A DNA stretch of 39,486 bases from Bacillota bacterium (GCA_023400235.1 JAEXFI010000052.1:1-39486); one strand, 5' to 3'. Shown: positions 25,009-34,231, counted from the first letter of the stretch. The notes: generated by a model from the letters alone, not told the origin. Numbers and translations are program-made.

Positions 25009-25152
25009 ATGAAAGTAAAAATAATGGATGGAATTGCTAATCTGGCAGATGTCACGCTTGTTTTCGCTGTAGGATTATGCTGGCTCTGGTTGTTAACTGG
25101 AACAATAGCGTTACGCCCACAGCAGAGCCTGCTGATATGCTATTGCTTATGA
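25009..25152 (+). pseudogene. Frameshifted DUF2149 fragment
   Basis: The first frame reads MDGIANLADVTLVFAVGL and then loses sense. Shifting one base near 25079 continues as MLALVVNWNNSVTPTAEPAD, restoring the start of a DUF2149-type protein (a single-helix membrane protein found beside MotA/TolQ/ExbB-like proton channels). Everything after about 45 residues is missing, and the end overlaps the glmM stop codon. It suggests that the operon once continued with an ExbB/DUF2149 energising module that was deleted when the region joined the glmM end. Confidence 0.65.
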
Positions 25153-26496
25153 CAGCCTTCCTTCTATGACCCTCACCAGCTCCTTTGCCCTTCTGGTTAT
25201 GCTTTCCTTGTCCTTGCCTTCTATCATTACCCTTACCAGAGGTTCGGTTCCGGAAGGCCTTATGAGCACTCTGCCCTCTCCCTGGAATTCCTCCTCAAGC
25301 TCCTGGCACATTTTCTTTATTACCTCGTCCTCAAGATACTTGTATTTCTTCTCATTGGTTACCTTTGCATTAATAAGCACCTGGGGCAGTACCTGCATAA
25401 CACCTGCCAGTTCGGACAGCTTCTTGCCGGAATCCTTCATTACCTTCAGCAGCTGCACCGCCGTCAGCAGCCCGTCACCGGTGGTATTGTGCTCCAGGAA
25501 AATAATGTGGCCCGACTGCTCGCCCCCCAGCATATATCCCTTGTTCAGCATTTCCTCCAGCACATATCTGTCGCCTACCTTGGTTTTTTCAATAACAAGG
25601 CCGTTACCTTTGGCCATGATGTCCAGACCCATATTGCTCATAACAGTGGCAACCACGGTATTGTGGGCCAGCTTGCCCTGCTCCTTCAGATGAAGGCCGA
25701 TTATTGCCATTATCTGGTCTCCGTCTATCATATTGCCGTTTTCATCAACCGCAAGCACCCTGTCGGCATCTCCGTCAAAGGCCAGGCCAATATCAGCCTT
25801 TATTTCCCTCACATAGTCCTGCAGCTGTTTCATATGTGTGGAGCCGCAGCCCGCATTAATATTTATTCCGTCCGGCTCGTTGTTTATGACGTTCACATTT
25901 GCCTTTAATTCATACAGGGCCATTGGGGCAGCCTGGAAGGAAGCTCCGTTGGCACAGTCTATTGCCACGTTTACGCCTTCCAAGTCTCCTGTGATTGTGC
26001 CTTTAACAAAGCTCACATAATCCTCAAGCGCTGTCTCCTTATACATCTTGAAGCCTATATTCTGGCCTATGGGCTTTGGCAGCTCATCTCCGCCGCTTGA
26101 AATAAGCTCTTCTATTTTGTCCTCAATTGCATCGGGCAGCTTGTAGCCGTTTGAATTGAAGAACTTTATGCCGTTATATTCAAAAGGGTTGTGGGAAGCC
26201 GAAATAACCACTCCCGCGTCAGCGTCATACAGCCTTGTCAGGTATGCAATCGCCGGAGTGGGTATCACGCCCAGGCTCACAACCTGTGCACCTACTGAGC
26301 AGATACCCGATATGAGGGCTGCCTCCAGCATATCCCCTGATATCCTGGTATCCATTCCCACCAGAATCTTAGGCGTATGCTTGGTTTCACCCGTCAGCAC
26401 ATAAGCTCCTGCCTGACCCAGCTGGTAAGCAAGCTTGGGAGTCAGTTCAAGGTTTGCAACACCTCTTACTCCATCTGTTCCAAATAAGTTTCCCAT
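25147..26496 (-). CDS. glmM: Phosphoglucosamine mutase
   Basis: GlmM converts glucosamine-6-phosphate to glucosamine-1-phosphate, the step after GlmS. It is 449 aa, normal for the family. The start GNLFGTDGVRGVAN is typical. The phosphorylated catalytic Ser lies in VVISASHNP near residue 100, the metal loop is FDGDADRVLAVD, the sugar-binding loop GGEQSGH, and the C-terminal phosphate-binding site RPSGTEPLVRVM. I chose ATG 26496 because GGAGGG lies eight bases upstream; the ATG at 26511 overlaps that site. It is the last gene of the cdaA-cdaR-oxidoreductase-glmM unit. In other Firmicutes GlmM binds and restrains CdaA, so co-expression is meaningful. Confidence 0.98.
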   Translation of the reverse strand: MGNLFGTDGVRGVANLELTPKLAYQLGQAGAYVLTGETKHTPKILVGMDTRISGDMLEAALISGICSVGAQVVSLGVIPTPAIAYLTRLYDADAGVVISASHNPFEYNGIKFFNSNGYKLPDAIEDKIEELISSGGDELPKPIGQNIGFKMYKETALEDYVSFVKGTITGDLEGVNVAIDCANGASFQAAPMALYELKANVNVINNEPDGININAGCGSTHMKQLQDYVREIKADIGLAFDGDADRVLAVDENGNMIDGDQIMAIIGLHLKEQGKLAHNTVVATVMSNMGLDIMAKGNGLVIEKTKVGDRYVLEEMLNKGYMLGGEQSGHIIFLEHNTTGDGLLTAVQLLKVMKDSGKKLSELAGVMQVLPQVLINAKVTNEKKYKYLEDEVIKKMCQELEEEFQGEGRVLIRPSGTEPLVRVMIEGKDKESITRRAKELVRVIEGRLS

Positions 26497-26549
26497 TACA
26501 TTTCCCTCCATGGTTATAAATTTTGTTAATTATCATAAAACGGTAAATT

Positions 26550-28130
26550 TCACCGCCGGTAGGTTCTGACTATCTGCTCTGCCACTTTTATTCCGTCAAC
26601 CGCCGCACTGACTATGCCTCCCGCATAGCCCGCACCCTCTCCGCAGGGGTAAAGCCCCTCAATGCCAATGCATTCCAGCAGCTCGTTCCTGGGAATCCTC
26701 ACAGGGGATGAGGTTCTGGTCTCCACTCCTGTCAGCAGGGCATCCTTGAGCCCAAAGCCCTTTAATTTCCTGTCAAAATAAGGAATGGCCTGCTTCATGC
26801 AGTCTGTCACATAAGGCGGCAGACACAGGTTGATGTCCGCACAGCGGGTTTCACCCGTGTAGCTGGGCCTGACACTGCCCAGGCCACCGGCTCTGCCCTC
26901 CAAAAAGTCCTCCAGCCGCTGTACGGGAGCACTGTTGCTTGAGCCGCCTGCTGCATAGGCCAGCCGCTCCCATTTCCTCTGAAATTCGATTCCTCCCAGA
27001 GGATGCTGCGTGGCAAAATCCCCAGGGCCTACCGAAACCACCAGGGCACTGTTGGCATTCTCCCTGCTGCGGCTGAATTCGCTCATGCCGTTGGTCACTA
27101 TGGATTGGGGCTCTGAGGCAGCTGCCACCACTATGCCCCCGGGGCACATGCAAAAGGAGTAGGCCGTCCGCTGGGTTCCCTTCTGAAAAAGCTGATAGTC
27201 GGCGGCGCCCAGAGCGGGGTGCCCGCTTGCCGTCCCATATTGGGCATAATCTATCAGCTCCTGGGGATGCTCTATGCGTACGCCTATGGAAAAGGGCTTC
27301 TGCTGGAAGGGAACTCCCCTGTCATAGAGCATCTGGAAGGTATCCCTGGCACTGTGGCCTATGGCCAGCACCGCCACATTGGTCTCTATGGTCTCGCCGG
27401 AGCCTGTGGTCACTCCGCATATCCTGCCGTTTCTGATAATCAGGTCAGCGGCTTTTGTGTTGAAGTGCACGGTGCCTCCCAATCTCTCGATTTCCTTCCT
27501 CATGTTGGCCACAACCCTTTTAAGATTGTCGGTGCCTATGTGGGGCTTGGCCTTATAGCTGATTTCTTCAGGTGCACCGAAGCTGCGGAATTCCTCCAAC
27601 ACCTTTTCGCATCTTCTGTCATTGATTCTGGTAGTGAGCTTCCCATCCGAAAAGGTTCCCGCTCCGCCTTCTCCGAACTGTACATTTGTTTCGGTATTCA
27701 GTCTGCCGGTCTTCCAGCAGTCTTCCACTGTTCTTGAGCGCTCCTCCACCTGCTGTCCGCGTTCTAAGACAATGGGCCTGTAGCCGTACTGAGCCAGGAC
27801 AAGACCGCAAAAAAGCCCGGCGGGACCTGTCCCGATGACCAGCGGTCTTCCGTCAACAGGCTTGCTGCCAGGCAATATTGCCTCTTCCTCAAGCTCCTCA
27901 AGTATCTTGACATCACCTGCTCCGGCTATGCGGGCACTGTGGTCCACCTGACAGGAAACCGAGTAAACAAGACGTATGCCAGGTTTTTTCCTGGCATCTA
28001 TGGATTGCTTTACTATTTTGAAGTCACTAATATTTTCAAGCTTGATTCTGAGCTTATTTGCCGTCTGCTGTAAAAGCTCCTCCTGAGAAGTATCCAGACC
28101 GGCAATTATGTTTGATATCAACAGTTTCAT
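26550..28130 (-). CDS. FAD-dependent oxidoreductase (COG2509 type)
   Basis: A 526-aa flavoprotein. A short N-terminal domain (about 1-90; includes QSIDARKKPGIRLVYSV) precedes the dinucleotide-binding motif VIGTGPAGLFCGLVLAQYGY with ERG at the end of the second strand. Then come the family-specific segment NVQFGEGGAGTFSDGKLTTR and a C-terminal FAD contact (LYPCGEGAGYAGGIVSAAVDG). This is the uncharacterised FAD-dependent dehydrogenase family common in Clostridia; the substrate is not known. AAAGGAA precedes the ATG. It lies 55 bases after cdaR and 53 before glmM on the same strand, so it is probably co-transcribed with the c-di-AMP/cell-wall genes, an arrangement that invites a functional link. 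Confidence 0.9.
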   Translation of the reverse strand: MKLLISNIIAGLDTSQEELLQQTANKLRIKLENISDFKIVKQSIDARKKPGIRLVYSVSCQVDHSARIAGAGDVKILEELEEEAILPGSKPVDGRPLVIGTGPAGLFCGLVLAQYGYRPIVLERGQQVEERSRTVEDCWKTGRLNTETNVQFGEGGAGTFSDGKLTTRINDRRCEKVLEEFRSFGAPEEISYKAKPHIGTDNLKRVVANMRKEIERLGGTVHFNTKAADLIIRNGRICGVTTGSGETIETNVAVLAIGHSARDTFQMLYDRGVPFQQKPFSIGVRIEHPQELIDYAQYGTASGHPALGAADYQLFQKGTQRTAYSFCMCPGGIVVAAASEPQSIVTNGMSEFSRSRENANSALVVSVGPGDFATQHPLGGIEFQRKWERLAYAAGGSSNSAPVQRLEDFLEGRAGGLGSVRPSYTGETRCADINLCLPPYVTDCMKQAIPYFDRKLKGFGLKDALLTGVETRTSSPVRIPRNELLECIGIEGLYPCGEGAGYAGGIVSAAVDGIKVAEQIVRTYRR

Positions 28131-28185
28131 TTATCAATTCCTTTTAACAGATCGTAGTAATAAACGGCTATACCCTTTCCACCGG

Positions 28186-29400
28186 CTAGTCGCCGCCTTT
28201 GGTTATCTTCACATGTACCCGTACCTCTTCCGACTGGGTTATGTTGCCCGGCAGGGTTATTTGCAAAGGCACATTGTGAGTTCCTTCATCAAGTCCGTTA
28301 ACATCTATTGTAGCCATTAACTGTGTATACGACACAGTGTTTACGTCCTCCAGCCTGCCCTTCAGCTTCACGGTGACCGGCGAGGAAAGCTCATAATTCA
28401 GCGTGGCGTCCTCAGTTTTCCTGCCCTCTATGGAAATGCTGTCAGCGGGAATATCTATGGAGCGTTCCGCCAGGGGGAGTATTTCAACCGTTACATTTAC
28501 CTCTCTGGTGGAATTCACCAGCCTGACCCCCTCGGGCAGCTGCAGCAGCGCAGGTGTTGTAAAGGACTTTGTCATATTGTCCAGGCTGACAGGGGCGGTC
28601 TTGACTTCATTTACCTTCTGCAATATGGTGTGGTCACCTGCAATGAGTATGTTCTCAGGCTTAACCGAATATTCCCCTTCGATATAGTTCTCCTCGGGAT
28701 TGCCGGAAATTATGGGGACTATGGGAATCCTCCTGCCCACCTCAATCTTTATGTCTACTGAAAACTTCTTACTGAGTTCAGTCATTTCCACACCCTTTTT
28801 ATCATATACCTTGCATTCCTTTTTGACTTCAAGGGTTTTATTCAGTCCCGTCACATCCACATAGGCCTTTACAGAGCCCACAGAATTTATGACCGAGTCA
28901 AGTGCCTGTATGGAAACAGTATCAGGTGTCGCTGTTTTTGATATGATCTCATAGTCTGCAGGAAGCTTACCGGAGGTTTCCACCTGCACTATGAAGGGAT
29001 TCTCTTCAATCTTGCCCAGGTCAAGGGTGACTGATTTGGGCTTCAGCTCCATATTTGTCTGGCTTATATTTTCACGTCCCAGATATACGGGCGTGTCAAT
29101 GGAAATAACCTTGTCCTCCACACTCTTTACCTTGGACAGGTCAAGAGTGACCTCAAAATCATTATCCTTTATGCGGTCCAGCACATCCACCCTGTCACGT
29201 ACCGAAATGGTCACATACTTTTCCGGGAAGGCCTTGGTGTTCAGTACGATGCCTTTTGCCCTCAGGCTCTCTTCATTGATGATGGTCAGAGGAACAGTAT
29301 AATAATTTGTCTTGACAGGATTTATGGTAAACCAAAGAAAGATTGCAAAAACTATTGAAAATATTTTTAAAGTCAAATCCTTCTTAAAGAATTCTTTCAC
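28186..29400 (-). CDS. cdaR: CdaR, YbbR-domain regulator of diadenylate cyclase
   Basis: A 404-aa protein with one N-terminal membrane helix (about residues 12-30, IFSIVFAIFLWFTI). An extracytoplasmic region of repeated YbbR domains follows, each with a VxVxL/xVTLDL-type ending (for example VTLDLGKIE, VNVTVEILPLAERSI). CdaR binds CdaA in the membrane and tunes c-di-AMP synthesis. I chose GTG 29400: it overlaps the cdaA stop (GTGA) and has AAGGGG eight bases upstream, whereas the in-frame TTG at 29418 lies within the ribosome binding region. The overlap makes coupled translation with cdaA very likely. Confidence 0.93.
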   Translation of the reverse strand: MKEFFKKDLTLKIFSIVFAIFLWFTINPVKTNYYTVPLTIINEESLRAKGIVLNTKAFPEKYVTISVRDRVDVLDRIKDNDFEVTLDLSKVKSVEDKVISIDTPVYLGRENISQTNMELKPKSVTLDLGKIEENPFIVQVETSGKLPADYEIISKTATPDTVSIQALDSVINSVGSVKAYVDVTGLNKTLEVKKECKVYDKKGVEMTELSKKFSVDIKIEVGRRIPIVPIISGNPEENYIEGEYSVKPENILIAGDHTILQKVNEVKTAPVSLDNMTKSFTTPALLQLPEGVRLVNSTREVNVTVEILPLAERSIDIPADSISIEGRKTEDATLNYELSSPVTVKLKGRLEDVNTVSYTQLMATIDVNGLDEGTHNVPLQITLPGNITQSEEVRVHVKITKGGD

Positions 29401-30281
29401 TTTGATTTCCCCTTCCAAAGCGTCAACTTCTTGTTGACAGTTTTCTTCTCCAGCAAATTTTTGTTAAGCGCCTTTCTTAATATATCAGGTGTCAGATTTC
29501 TGGATAAGCCTCCATTAAGAGCATAGGATATCTTGCCGGTTTCTTCTGAGACCACCACGGCAATGCAATCGGAAACCTCCGTAATGCCCAGGGCGGCTCT
29601 GTGTCTCGTTCCAAGCTCCTTGCTCAGGTTCGGATTGTCGGTCAGGGGGAGAAAACATGCGGCAGACTTCAATTTGTTGTCCCGCAGTATAAGAGCTCCG
29701 TCATGCAGCGGAGTATTGGGGGTAAATATGTTTATGATCAACTCGGCACTTACACTTGAATCCAGTCTTGTACCGGTATTTATGATTTCACCCAGCTTGG
29801 TTTCTCTTTCAACGACAATCAGAGCCCCCGTCATGGTTCGAGAAAGCTCTGTAGCTGACTTTACTATCTCTTCAATTGTAAAGGTTGTATTTATAACATC
29901 GTCTTTTTCGTCAAATTTGAAGAAATCCTTAAAATTACTTCTGCCTATCTGTTCAAGACCTCTTCTCAGCTCGGGCTGAAAAACCACTACCAGGGCAAAT
30001 CCCGCAAGCTCTATGGTCTTGTTCAGGATGTATGCCAGTGTCCGAAGCTCCAGGGCCTGACTGAGCATGGCAGTTATGAGTATGACAACGATACCCTTTA
30101 CAAGCTGCCAGGCTCTAGTCTCCTTTACAAGCTGTATAAGCTTGAAAGTCAGAAAGGAAACTATGCTTATATCAACCAGTGATCTAAGCGCCTCCAATGG
30201 CTCCTTGAAAGGGATGTATACAGATATAAAATCAATTACACTTTTGAGGTTTGTAACAAAAGCATCAAACAAAAAATCCAC
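29397..30281 (-). CDS. cdaA: Diadenylate cyclase CdaA (DacA)
   Basis: This membrane enzyme makes cyclic di-AMP from two ATP. 294 aa. Three N-terminal hydrophobic segments (about 30-100) precede the DAC domain, with the catalytic DGA motif in PLHDGALILRDN (near 192) and the RHR motif in GTRHRAALG (near 227). Both are intact. The likely start is GTG 30281, but its AAGGG is only one or two bases away; the TTG at 30272 would give better spacing, so the N-terminus is uncertain by three residues. It is the first gene of the unit cdaA-cdaR-oxidoreductase-glmM. The 230-bp AT-rich region upstream presumably holds the promoter. Confidence 0.95.
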   Translation of the reverse strand: MDFLFDAFVTNLKSVIDFISVYIPFKEPLEALRSLVDISIVSFLTFKLIQLVKETRAWQLVKGIVVILITAMLSQALELRTLAYILNKTIELAGFALVVVFQPELRRGLEQIGRSNFKDFFKFDEKDDVINTTFTIEEIVKSATELSRTMTGALIVVERETKLGEIINTGTRLDSSVSAELIINIFTPNTPLHDGALILRDNKLKSAACFLPLTDNPNLSKELGTRHRAALGITEVSDCIAVVVSEETGKISYALNGGLSRNLTPDILRKALNKNLLEKKTVNKKLTLWKGKSK

Positions 30282-30510
30282 ACCCTTGTAAAAAATAAGG
30301 TAACAGCAAAAAAAAATAAAAATAAATAAAAAAGTAAAACAAAAATCAACTAATATTAAATATATAATATTTCAGATAATAAATAAATTATATAATAATT
30401 TTAATATAAAAAGCCTTAGTCTTAAATGGGTAAAAATAACTAATTTTACTTGCTTTAAATTATTTTTTTTATACTTATATCCGCGGGAAATAATCAGCAT
30501 TATGCCTTAG
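30282..30510 (-). promoter_or_regulatory. AT-rich upstream region of cdaA
   Basis: Extremely AT-rich. A minus-strand TATAAT lies at about 30391-30396, with no good -35 hexamer at the right distance. No riboswitch structure was recognised. The region probably carries the promoter of the cdaA unit, placing the 33-aa gene upstream outside that transcript. Confidence 0.35.
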
Positions 30511-30612
30511 TCACATTCCCCCGAAAATGGAAAGCCCCACGGAAACTACAGAGGTAAGTATAAACACCACTGCAAGTATGATAGCAACCAACTTGACCCA
30601 CCGTTTTTGCAT
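30511..30612 (-). CDS. Prli42-like small membrane protein (33 aa)
   Basis: A 33-aa peptide starting MQKRWVKLVAI, followed by one hydrophobic helix (IILAVVFILTSVVSVGLSIF) and a short GGM tail. A basic N-terminus of about six residues and a single helix match the general plan of Prli42-type peptides, which anchor the stressosome in Listeria and Bacillus. GGAGG lies nine bases before this ATG, while an ATG three codons earlier directly abuts it and is a worse choice. It was found by reading the strand directly because it is shorter than usual gene-calling limits. There is no stressosome gene in the window, so the functional link is inference only. Confidence 0.65.
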   Translation of the reverse strand: MQKRWVKLVAIILAVVFILTSVVSVGLSIFGGM

Positions 30613-30648
30613 AGAATTCATCCTCCACGTTCTTCATTTATTTGCAAC

Positions 30649-30719
30649 AGTCAATTACTACGGGCTAAATGTCCATGGTATTCGCCTTAAAATCCAAGGT
30701 TTTAACCGTAATTGGCTTT
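30649..30719. mobile_element. MITE-like element, copy B (short form)
   Basis: The ends AGTCAATTAC (30649-30658) and GTAATTGGCTTT (30708-30719) match the terminal inverted repeats of the copy at 13269-13428 with one change. The inside is shorter (71 bp) but keeps an AAGGTTTTAACCG-type segment like that of the full copy. It lies between nadE and the 33-aa gene, just upstream of the latter's ribosome binding site region. Confidence 0.65.
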
Positions 30720-30720
30720 A

Positions 30721-30765
30721 TAAAGCTTTAAGCCTGTATTGCTGATGAAGCTTTGAGCCTGTATC
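30721..30765. repeat. Short tandem duplication downstream of nadE
   Basis: AAGCTTTAAGCCTGTAT is followed after eight bases by AAGCTTTGAGCCTGTAT (one difference in 17). No function evident. Confidence 0.5.
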
Positions 30766-32688
30766 TCAGTCCAGGTCTACCAGCCAGCCACTTGCGTCCG
30801 CATCACTGGGCATCCTCCAGTCCCCTCTTGGGGAAAGGCTGATGGAACCCACCTTTGGTCCGTCCGGCAGACAGGAGCGCTTGAACTGCTGGCTGAAAAA
30901 TCTTCGCAGGAAGGCCTTCAGCCATTTGACTAGCACAGCCTCTTCATATTTACCCTCAAAGGCCTGTCGTGCCAAAAACAATATTTTTGCCGGTGCGGCC
31001 CCGTATCTCACCATATGGTACAGGAAGAAATCATGCAGCTCATAAGGGCCAACAATGTCTTCCGTCTTCTGGGTGATTTCTCCCGCCTCGTCGGTGGGAA
31101 GCAGTTCAGGGCTTATGGGGGTATCCAGTATGCTCAGCAGCACCTTTCTGGTTTCCTTCTCAAACACGTAATCCGCCGCCCACTGCACAAGATACCTGAC
31201 AAGAGTTTTGGGTACGCCCGTATTCACCGCATACATGGACATATGATCCCCGTTGTAGGTGCACCAGCCAAGGGCCAGCTCGGAAAGGTCTCCCGTTCCT
31301 ATGACCAGACCTCCTATTTTATTGGCCTTGTCCATCAATATCTGAGTTCTCTCCCTGGCCTGTACATTTTCATAGGTAACGTCATAAATGCCCGGATCGT
31401 GTCCTATATCTTCAAAATGCTTAAGACAGGCCTCCCGTATGTCAATCTGACAGGTTGTAACCTCCATCAGCCGCATTAACTCCAAAGAATTCCCAAGGGT
31501 GTTTGAGGAGGTTCCAAAGCCCGGCATGGTGACGGCATGAATATTTTTCCTGTCCAGCCCCAAGCTGTCATACGCCTTGGCAATAACCAGCAGAGCCAGT
31601 GTGGAGTCAAGGCCTCCCGAAATCCCTATGACACATTTATCCAGCCCCGTATGCCTGAGCCTTTTCATCAGCCCGGAGGTCTGAATGCTGAATATCTCCT
31701 CACATCTCACATTCCGCGCCTCAGGATTTGAGGGTACAAAGGGATGGGGATCCGTCTTTCTCAGCAGCTTGTCCGTGTCCAAAGCCTTTATGTCAAAGGC
31801 GGCTTTTCTGAAGGAACTGCCGTTGGCAGCATGGGTAAAGCCGGAATTTTTCAGTCTTTCATTAACAAGCCTTTCCACATCCACATCTCCCACTATCAAC
31901 TGCTCCTCAAAGGAAAACCTTCTGCTTTGAGAAAGCAGGGAACCGTATTCGCTTATGAGGGCATGTCCGCCGAATACAAGGTCGGTAGTGGACTCGTTGG
32001 GCCCAGAAGAGGAATACACATATGCAGCGGCACACTTTGCGGACTGCATGTTTATCATGCTCTCCCTGTACTCATGCTTTCCCACCAGTTCGTTGCTGGC
32101 GGAAAGGTTGAACAGCAGCACGGCACCGTTTACCGCCTGCGCACTGCTGGGCGGCGCAGGCACCCACAGATCCTCGCATATTTCAATGCCAAAGCACAGT
32201 CCCCCCATGTTTTCAGCCTCAAACAGCACATCCGTACCAAATGGGATATTGTTTCCAAGCAGGTTAATGGTTTCATTCCTTTTGTCCAGCCCGGAGCAAA
32301 ACCATCTTCTCTCGTAAAATTCGCTGTAATTGGGTATAAAGGATTTTGGAACTGCGCCCAAAAGCTTTCCCGATTTCATGGCTATTCCGCAGTTGTACAG
32401 CCTGTTGTTCACCACCAGCGGCATACCTATAATTATAACACAATCCAGAGCTGCTGTTTCACTGAGAATTGTTTCAAGCCCTTTCATTGCCCCGTCCTGA
32501 AGTGCCTTCTGCAGGAAGAGGTCTCCGCAGGAATACGCCGTAACAGCCAGTTCGGGGAATACCACAAACTGTACCTTCTGCTTTTGTGCCTCCTTGCAGA
32601 TTTTTATTATTTCCCCTGTATTATATTCACAGTTTGCGACCTTTAGCAAAGGCACCGCAGCCGCAACTCTTACAAAACTGAAATCCAT
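30766..32688 (-). CDS. nadE: Glutamine-dependent NAD+ synthetase
   Basis: NadE forms NAD+ from nicotinate adenine dinucleotide, ATP and glutamine. The 640-aa protein has the two-domain bacterial/eukaryotic form. A nitrilase-like glutaminase domain (about 1-290) has the Glu-Lys-Cys triad in VVFPELAVTAYS, VPKSFIPNYSEF and GIEICEDLWVP. It is followed by an ATP-pyrophosphatase domain with the P-loop VIGISGGLDSTLALL and IGTGDLSELALGWCTYNGDHM. I chose ATG 32688 because GGAGG lies five bases upstream; the ATG at 32700 has no good site. It stands as a single gene between the aminotransferase and the repeat copy B. No regulatory element was recognised upstream. Confidence 0.97.
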   Translation of the reverse strand: MDFSFVRVAAAVPLLKVANCEYNTGEIIKICKEAQKQKVQFVVFPELAVTAYSCGDLFLQKALQDGAMKGLETILSETAALDCVIIIGMPLVVNNRLYNCGIAMKSGKLLGAVPKSFIPNYSEFYERRWFCSGLDKRNETINLLGNNIPFGTDVLFEAENMGGLCFGIEICEDLWVPAPPSSAQAVNGAVLLFNLSASNELVGKHEYRESMINMQSAKCAAAYVYSSSGPNESTTDLVFGGHALISEYGSLLSQSRRFSFEEQLIVGDVDVERLVNERLKNSGFTHAANGSSFRKAAFDIKALDTDKLLRKTDPHPFVPSNPEARNVRCEEIFSIQTSGLMKRLRHTGLDKCVIGISGGLDSTLALLVIAKAYDSLGLDRKNIHAVTMPGFGTSSNTLGNSLELMRLMEVTTCQIDIREACLKHFEDIGHDPGIYDVTYENVQARERTQILMDKANKIGGLVIGTGDLSELALGWCTYNGDHMSMYAVNTGVPKTLVRYLVQWAADYVFEKETRKVLLSILDTPISPELLPTDEAGEITQKTEDIVGPYELHDFFLYHMVRYGAAPAKILFLARQAFEGKYEEAVLVKWLKAFLRRFFSQQFKRSCLPDGPKVGSISLSPRGDWRMPSDADASGWLVDLD

Positions 32689-32791
32689 CTCTACCTCCAT
32701 GCCCTAGGCCCCGCTTCAGGTGAAGGGTTTTGGCCCAAAACGCATTTAACCTTTTGTATTACTCCATAGTTTATCATATTTTCAATTATTT

Positions 32792-34180
32792 TTACACTTC
32801 ATTTTTAATATTGTAAAAGCCTCTTGAGCTGCTGTATTTGTTATTAAAGTATTTTTTATTATTGACAACAATATGCATGAAGTTTATAAATTTGTCTATT
32901 TCAGCATAAGTATTATATATTCCAAAGCTTGCCCTTACCAGACCGGGGAAAGGCTTTTTGCTGTCGGCTATCTCCTCTATCTGGGCAGGGCTGTAGCCCA
33001 ACAGCCTTTCACAGTATGGGTGGGCACAGAAAAACCCGTTTCTGACTGCTATTCCAGCCTCATAGGACAGGATGGCGGAAACCAGCGAATGATGAAGCCC
33101 TTCTATGGTAAAAGGAATTACGCCTATGGACTGTTGTTTGTCAGGATGACTATAGAGATGAATGTCTGGAATGTTGCACAGCTTGCCATAGGCGTAATCC
33201 AAAAGTTTCTTTTCGTGGAGGAAGGCATTCTGCATTCCTATTCTGTCCAGGGTTTTCAAAGCGGCTGTCATAGCCACGATGCCTATGAGATTTGGCGTTC
33301 CCGCTTCACATCTTACCGGCGGCTCCTCCCACCAGATGCGGTCATGGGTCACCAGTTGTATTGCGCTGCCCCCTTTGCAAAAGGGTACTGCGGTTTCAAA
33401 CTCTGATTTGGGGCCGATTAGCACACCGCTCCCAAAGGGGGCATATAGCTTGTGAGCCGAAAAGGAGAGAAAATCTATGTGCTGCTCACTGTCCTCCGGC
33501 CCCATATCCACCGGCACATGGGGTACAAGCTGTGCGCCGTCCACATGTATCAGCGTGCCGTATTTATGTGCCAGGGCAGCCAGGGTGCCTGTGTCATTCA
33601 GGTAACCGGTGACATTTGCAGCTCCGGTGACGGTTACCAGTCTTATCCTGCCCCGATGCTTTTTAAGCTTTGCCTCATAATCATCCAGATCCAGTCTTCC
33701 CAATTGGTCTGTTTCCACATATTCTACCAAAAAGCCGTCCCTCCAGGGCAAATCGTTTGCAGCATGCTCCATCCAGGTGGATATTATTACGTCCTTGCCG
33801 TCCTTTTTCTGGCTCATGGTGCAGGCCAGTAAATTTATTGCCTCTGTGGTATTCTTGGTATGTATTATCACAGCGGAGGGCCCTGCACCCACATGGCGGC
33901 CCACCACCTCTCTGGCTGCCTCATAGGTATCGGTGGATATGACGGATTTGTAGCCCTTGCCTCTGTGTATGGAGGAATACCAGGGCAGGAAGTCATGAAG
34001 CTCCTTTTCAACCGTGGTAAAGGATGGTGTTGTTGCAGCGTTGTCAAAGTTTATTCCAGTGGTATATGTACCGTTGTCAAGAGGAACCCTGGCATCAACG
34101 CCCACTATAAGGCTTCTATAGCTGTTCCGGCTTGTGGAGCGGTTATTGTCAGGATATCCGGGCTGGTTGTATTCAGGCAT
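32792..34180 (-). CDS. Class V aminotransferase (cysteine desulfurase-like)
   Basis: A 462-aa PLP enzyme of fold type I. GINFDNAATTPSF opens the core (about 37-50). TKNTTEAINLLA is the phosphate-binding helix, HVDGAQLVPH contains the PLP-ring Asp, and SFSAHKLYAPFGSGVL holds the Schiff-base Lys near residue 242. A Cys in RNGFFCAHPYC sits in the loop where SufS-like desulfurases carry the persulfide Cys, so sulfur transfer from cysteine is plausible. No suf or isc partner adjoins it, and the N-terminus (about 30 residues, rich in Asn/Ser/Tyr) is longer than usual. I chose ATG 34180 (AGGGG eight bases upstream) rather than GTG 34198. Confidence 0.85.
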   Translation of the reverse strand: MPEYNQPGYPDNNRSTSRNSYRSLIVGVDARVPLDNGTYTTGINFDNAATTPSFTTVEKELHDFLPWYSSIHRGKGYKSVISTDTYEAAREVVGRHVGAGPSAVIIHTKNTTEAINLLACTMSQKKDGKDVIISTWMEHAANDLPWRDGFLVEYVETDQLGRLDLDDYEAKLKKHRGRIRLVTVTGAANVTGYLNDTGTLAALAHKYGTLIHVDGAQLVPHVPVDMGPEDSEQHIDFLSFSAHKLYAPFGSGVLIGPKSEFETAVPFCKGGSAIQLVTHDRIWWEEPPVRCEAGTPNLIGIVAMTAALKTLDRIGMQNAFLHEKKLLDYAYGKLCNIPDIHLYSHPDKQQSIGVIPFTIEGLHHSLVSAILSYEAGIAVRNGFFCAHPYCERLLGYSPAQIEEIADSKKPFPGLVRASFGIYNTYAEIDKFINFMHIVVNNKKYFNNKYSSSRGFYNIKNEV

Positions 34181-34231
34181 AATAAAAACCCCTGTCACTG
34201 ATTTAAATTTATAAAATATTTTAGGAGAAAC

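Noticed and set aside
31744..32646. 300-codon plus-strand open frame
   Set aside because: It is antisense to nadE, which has complete catalytic motifs and a ribosome binding site; no family resemblance in the antisense frame.
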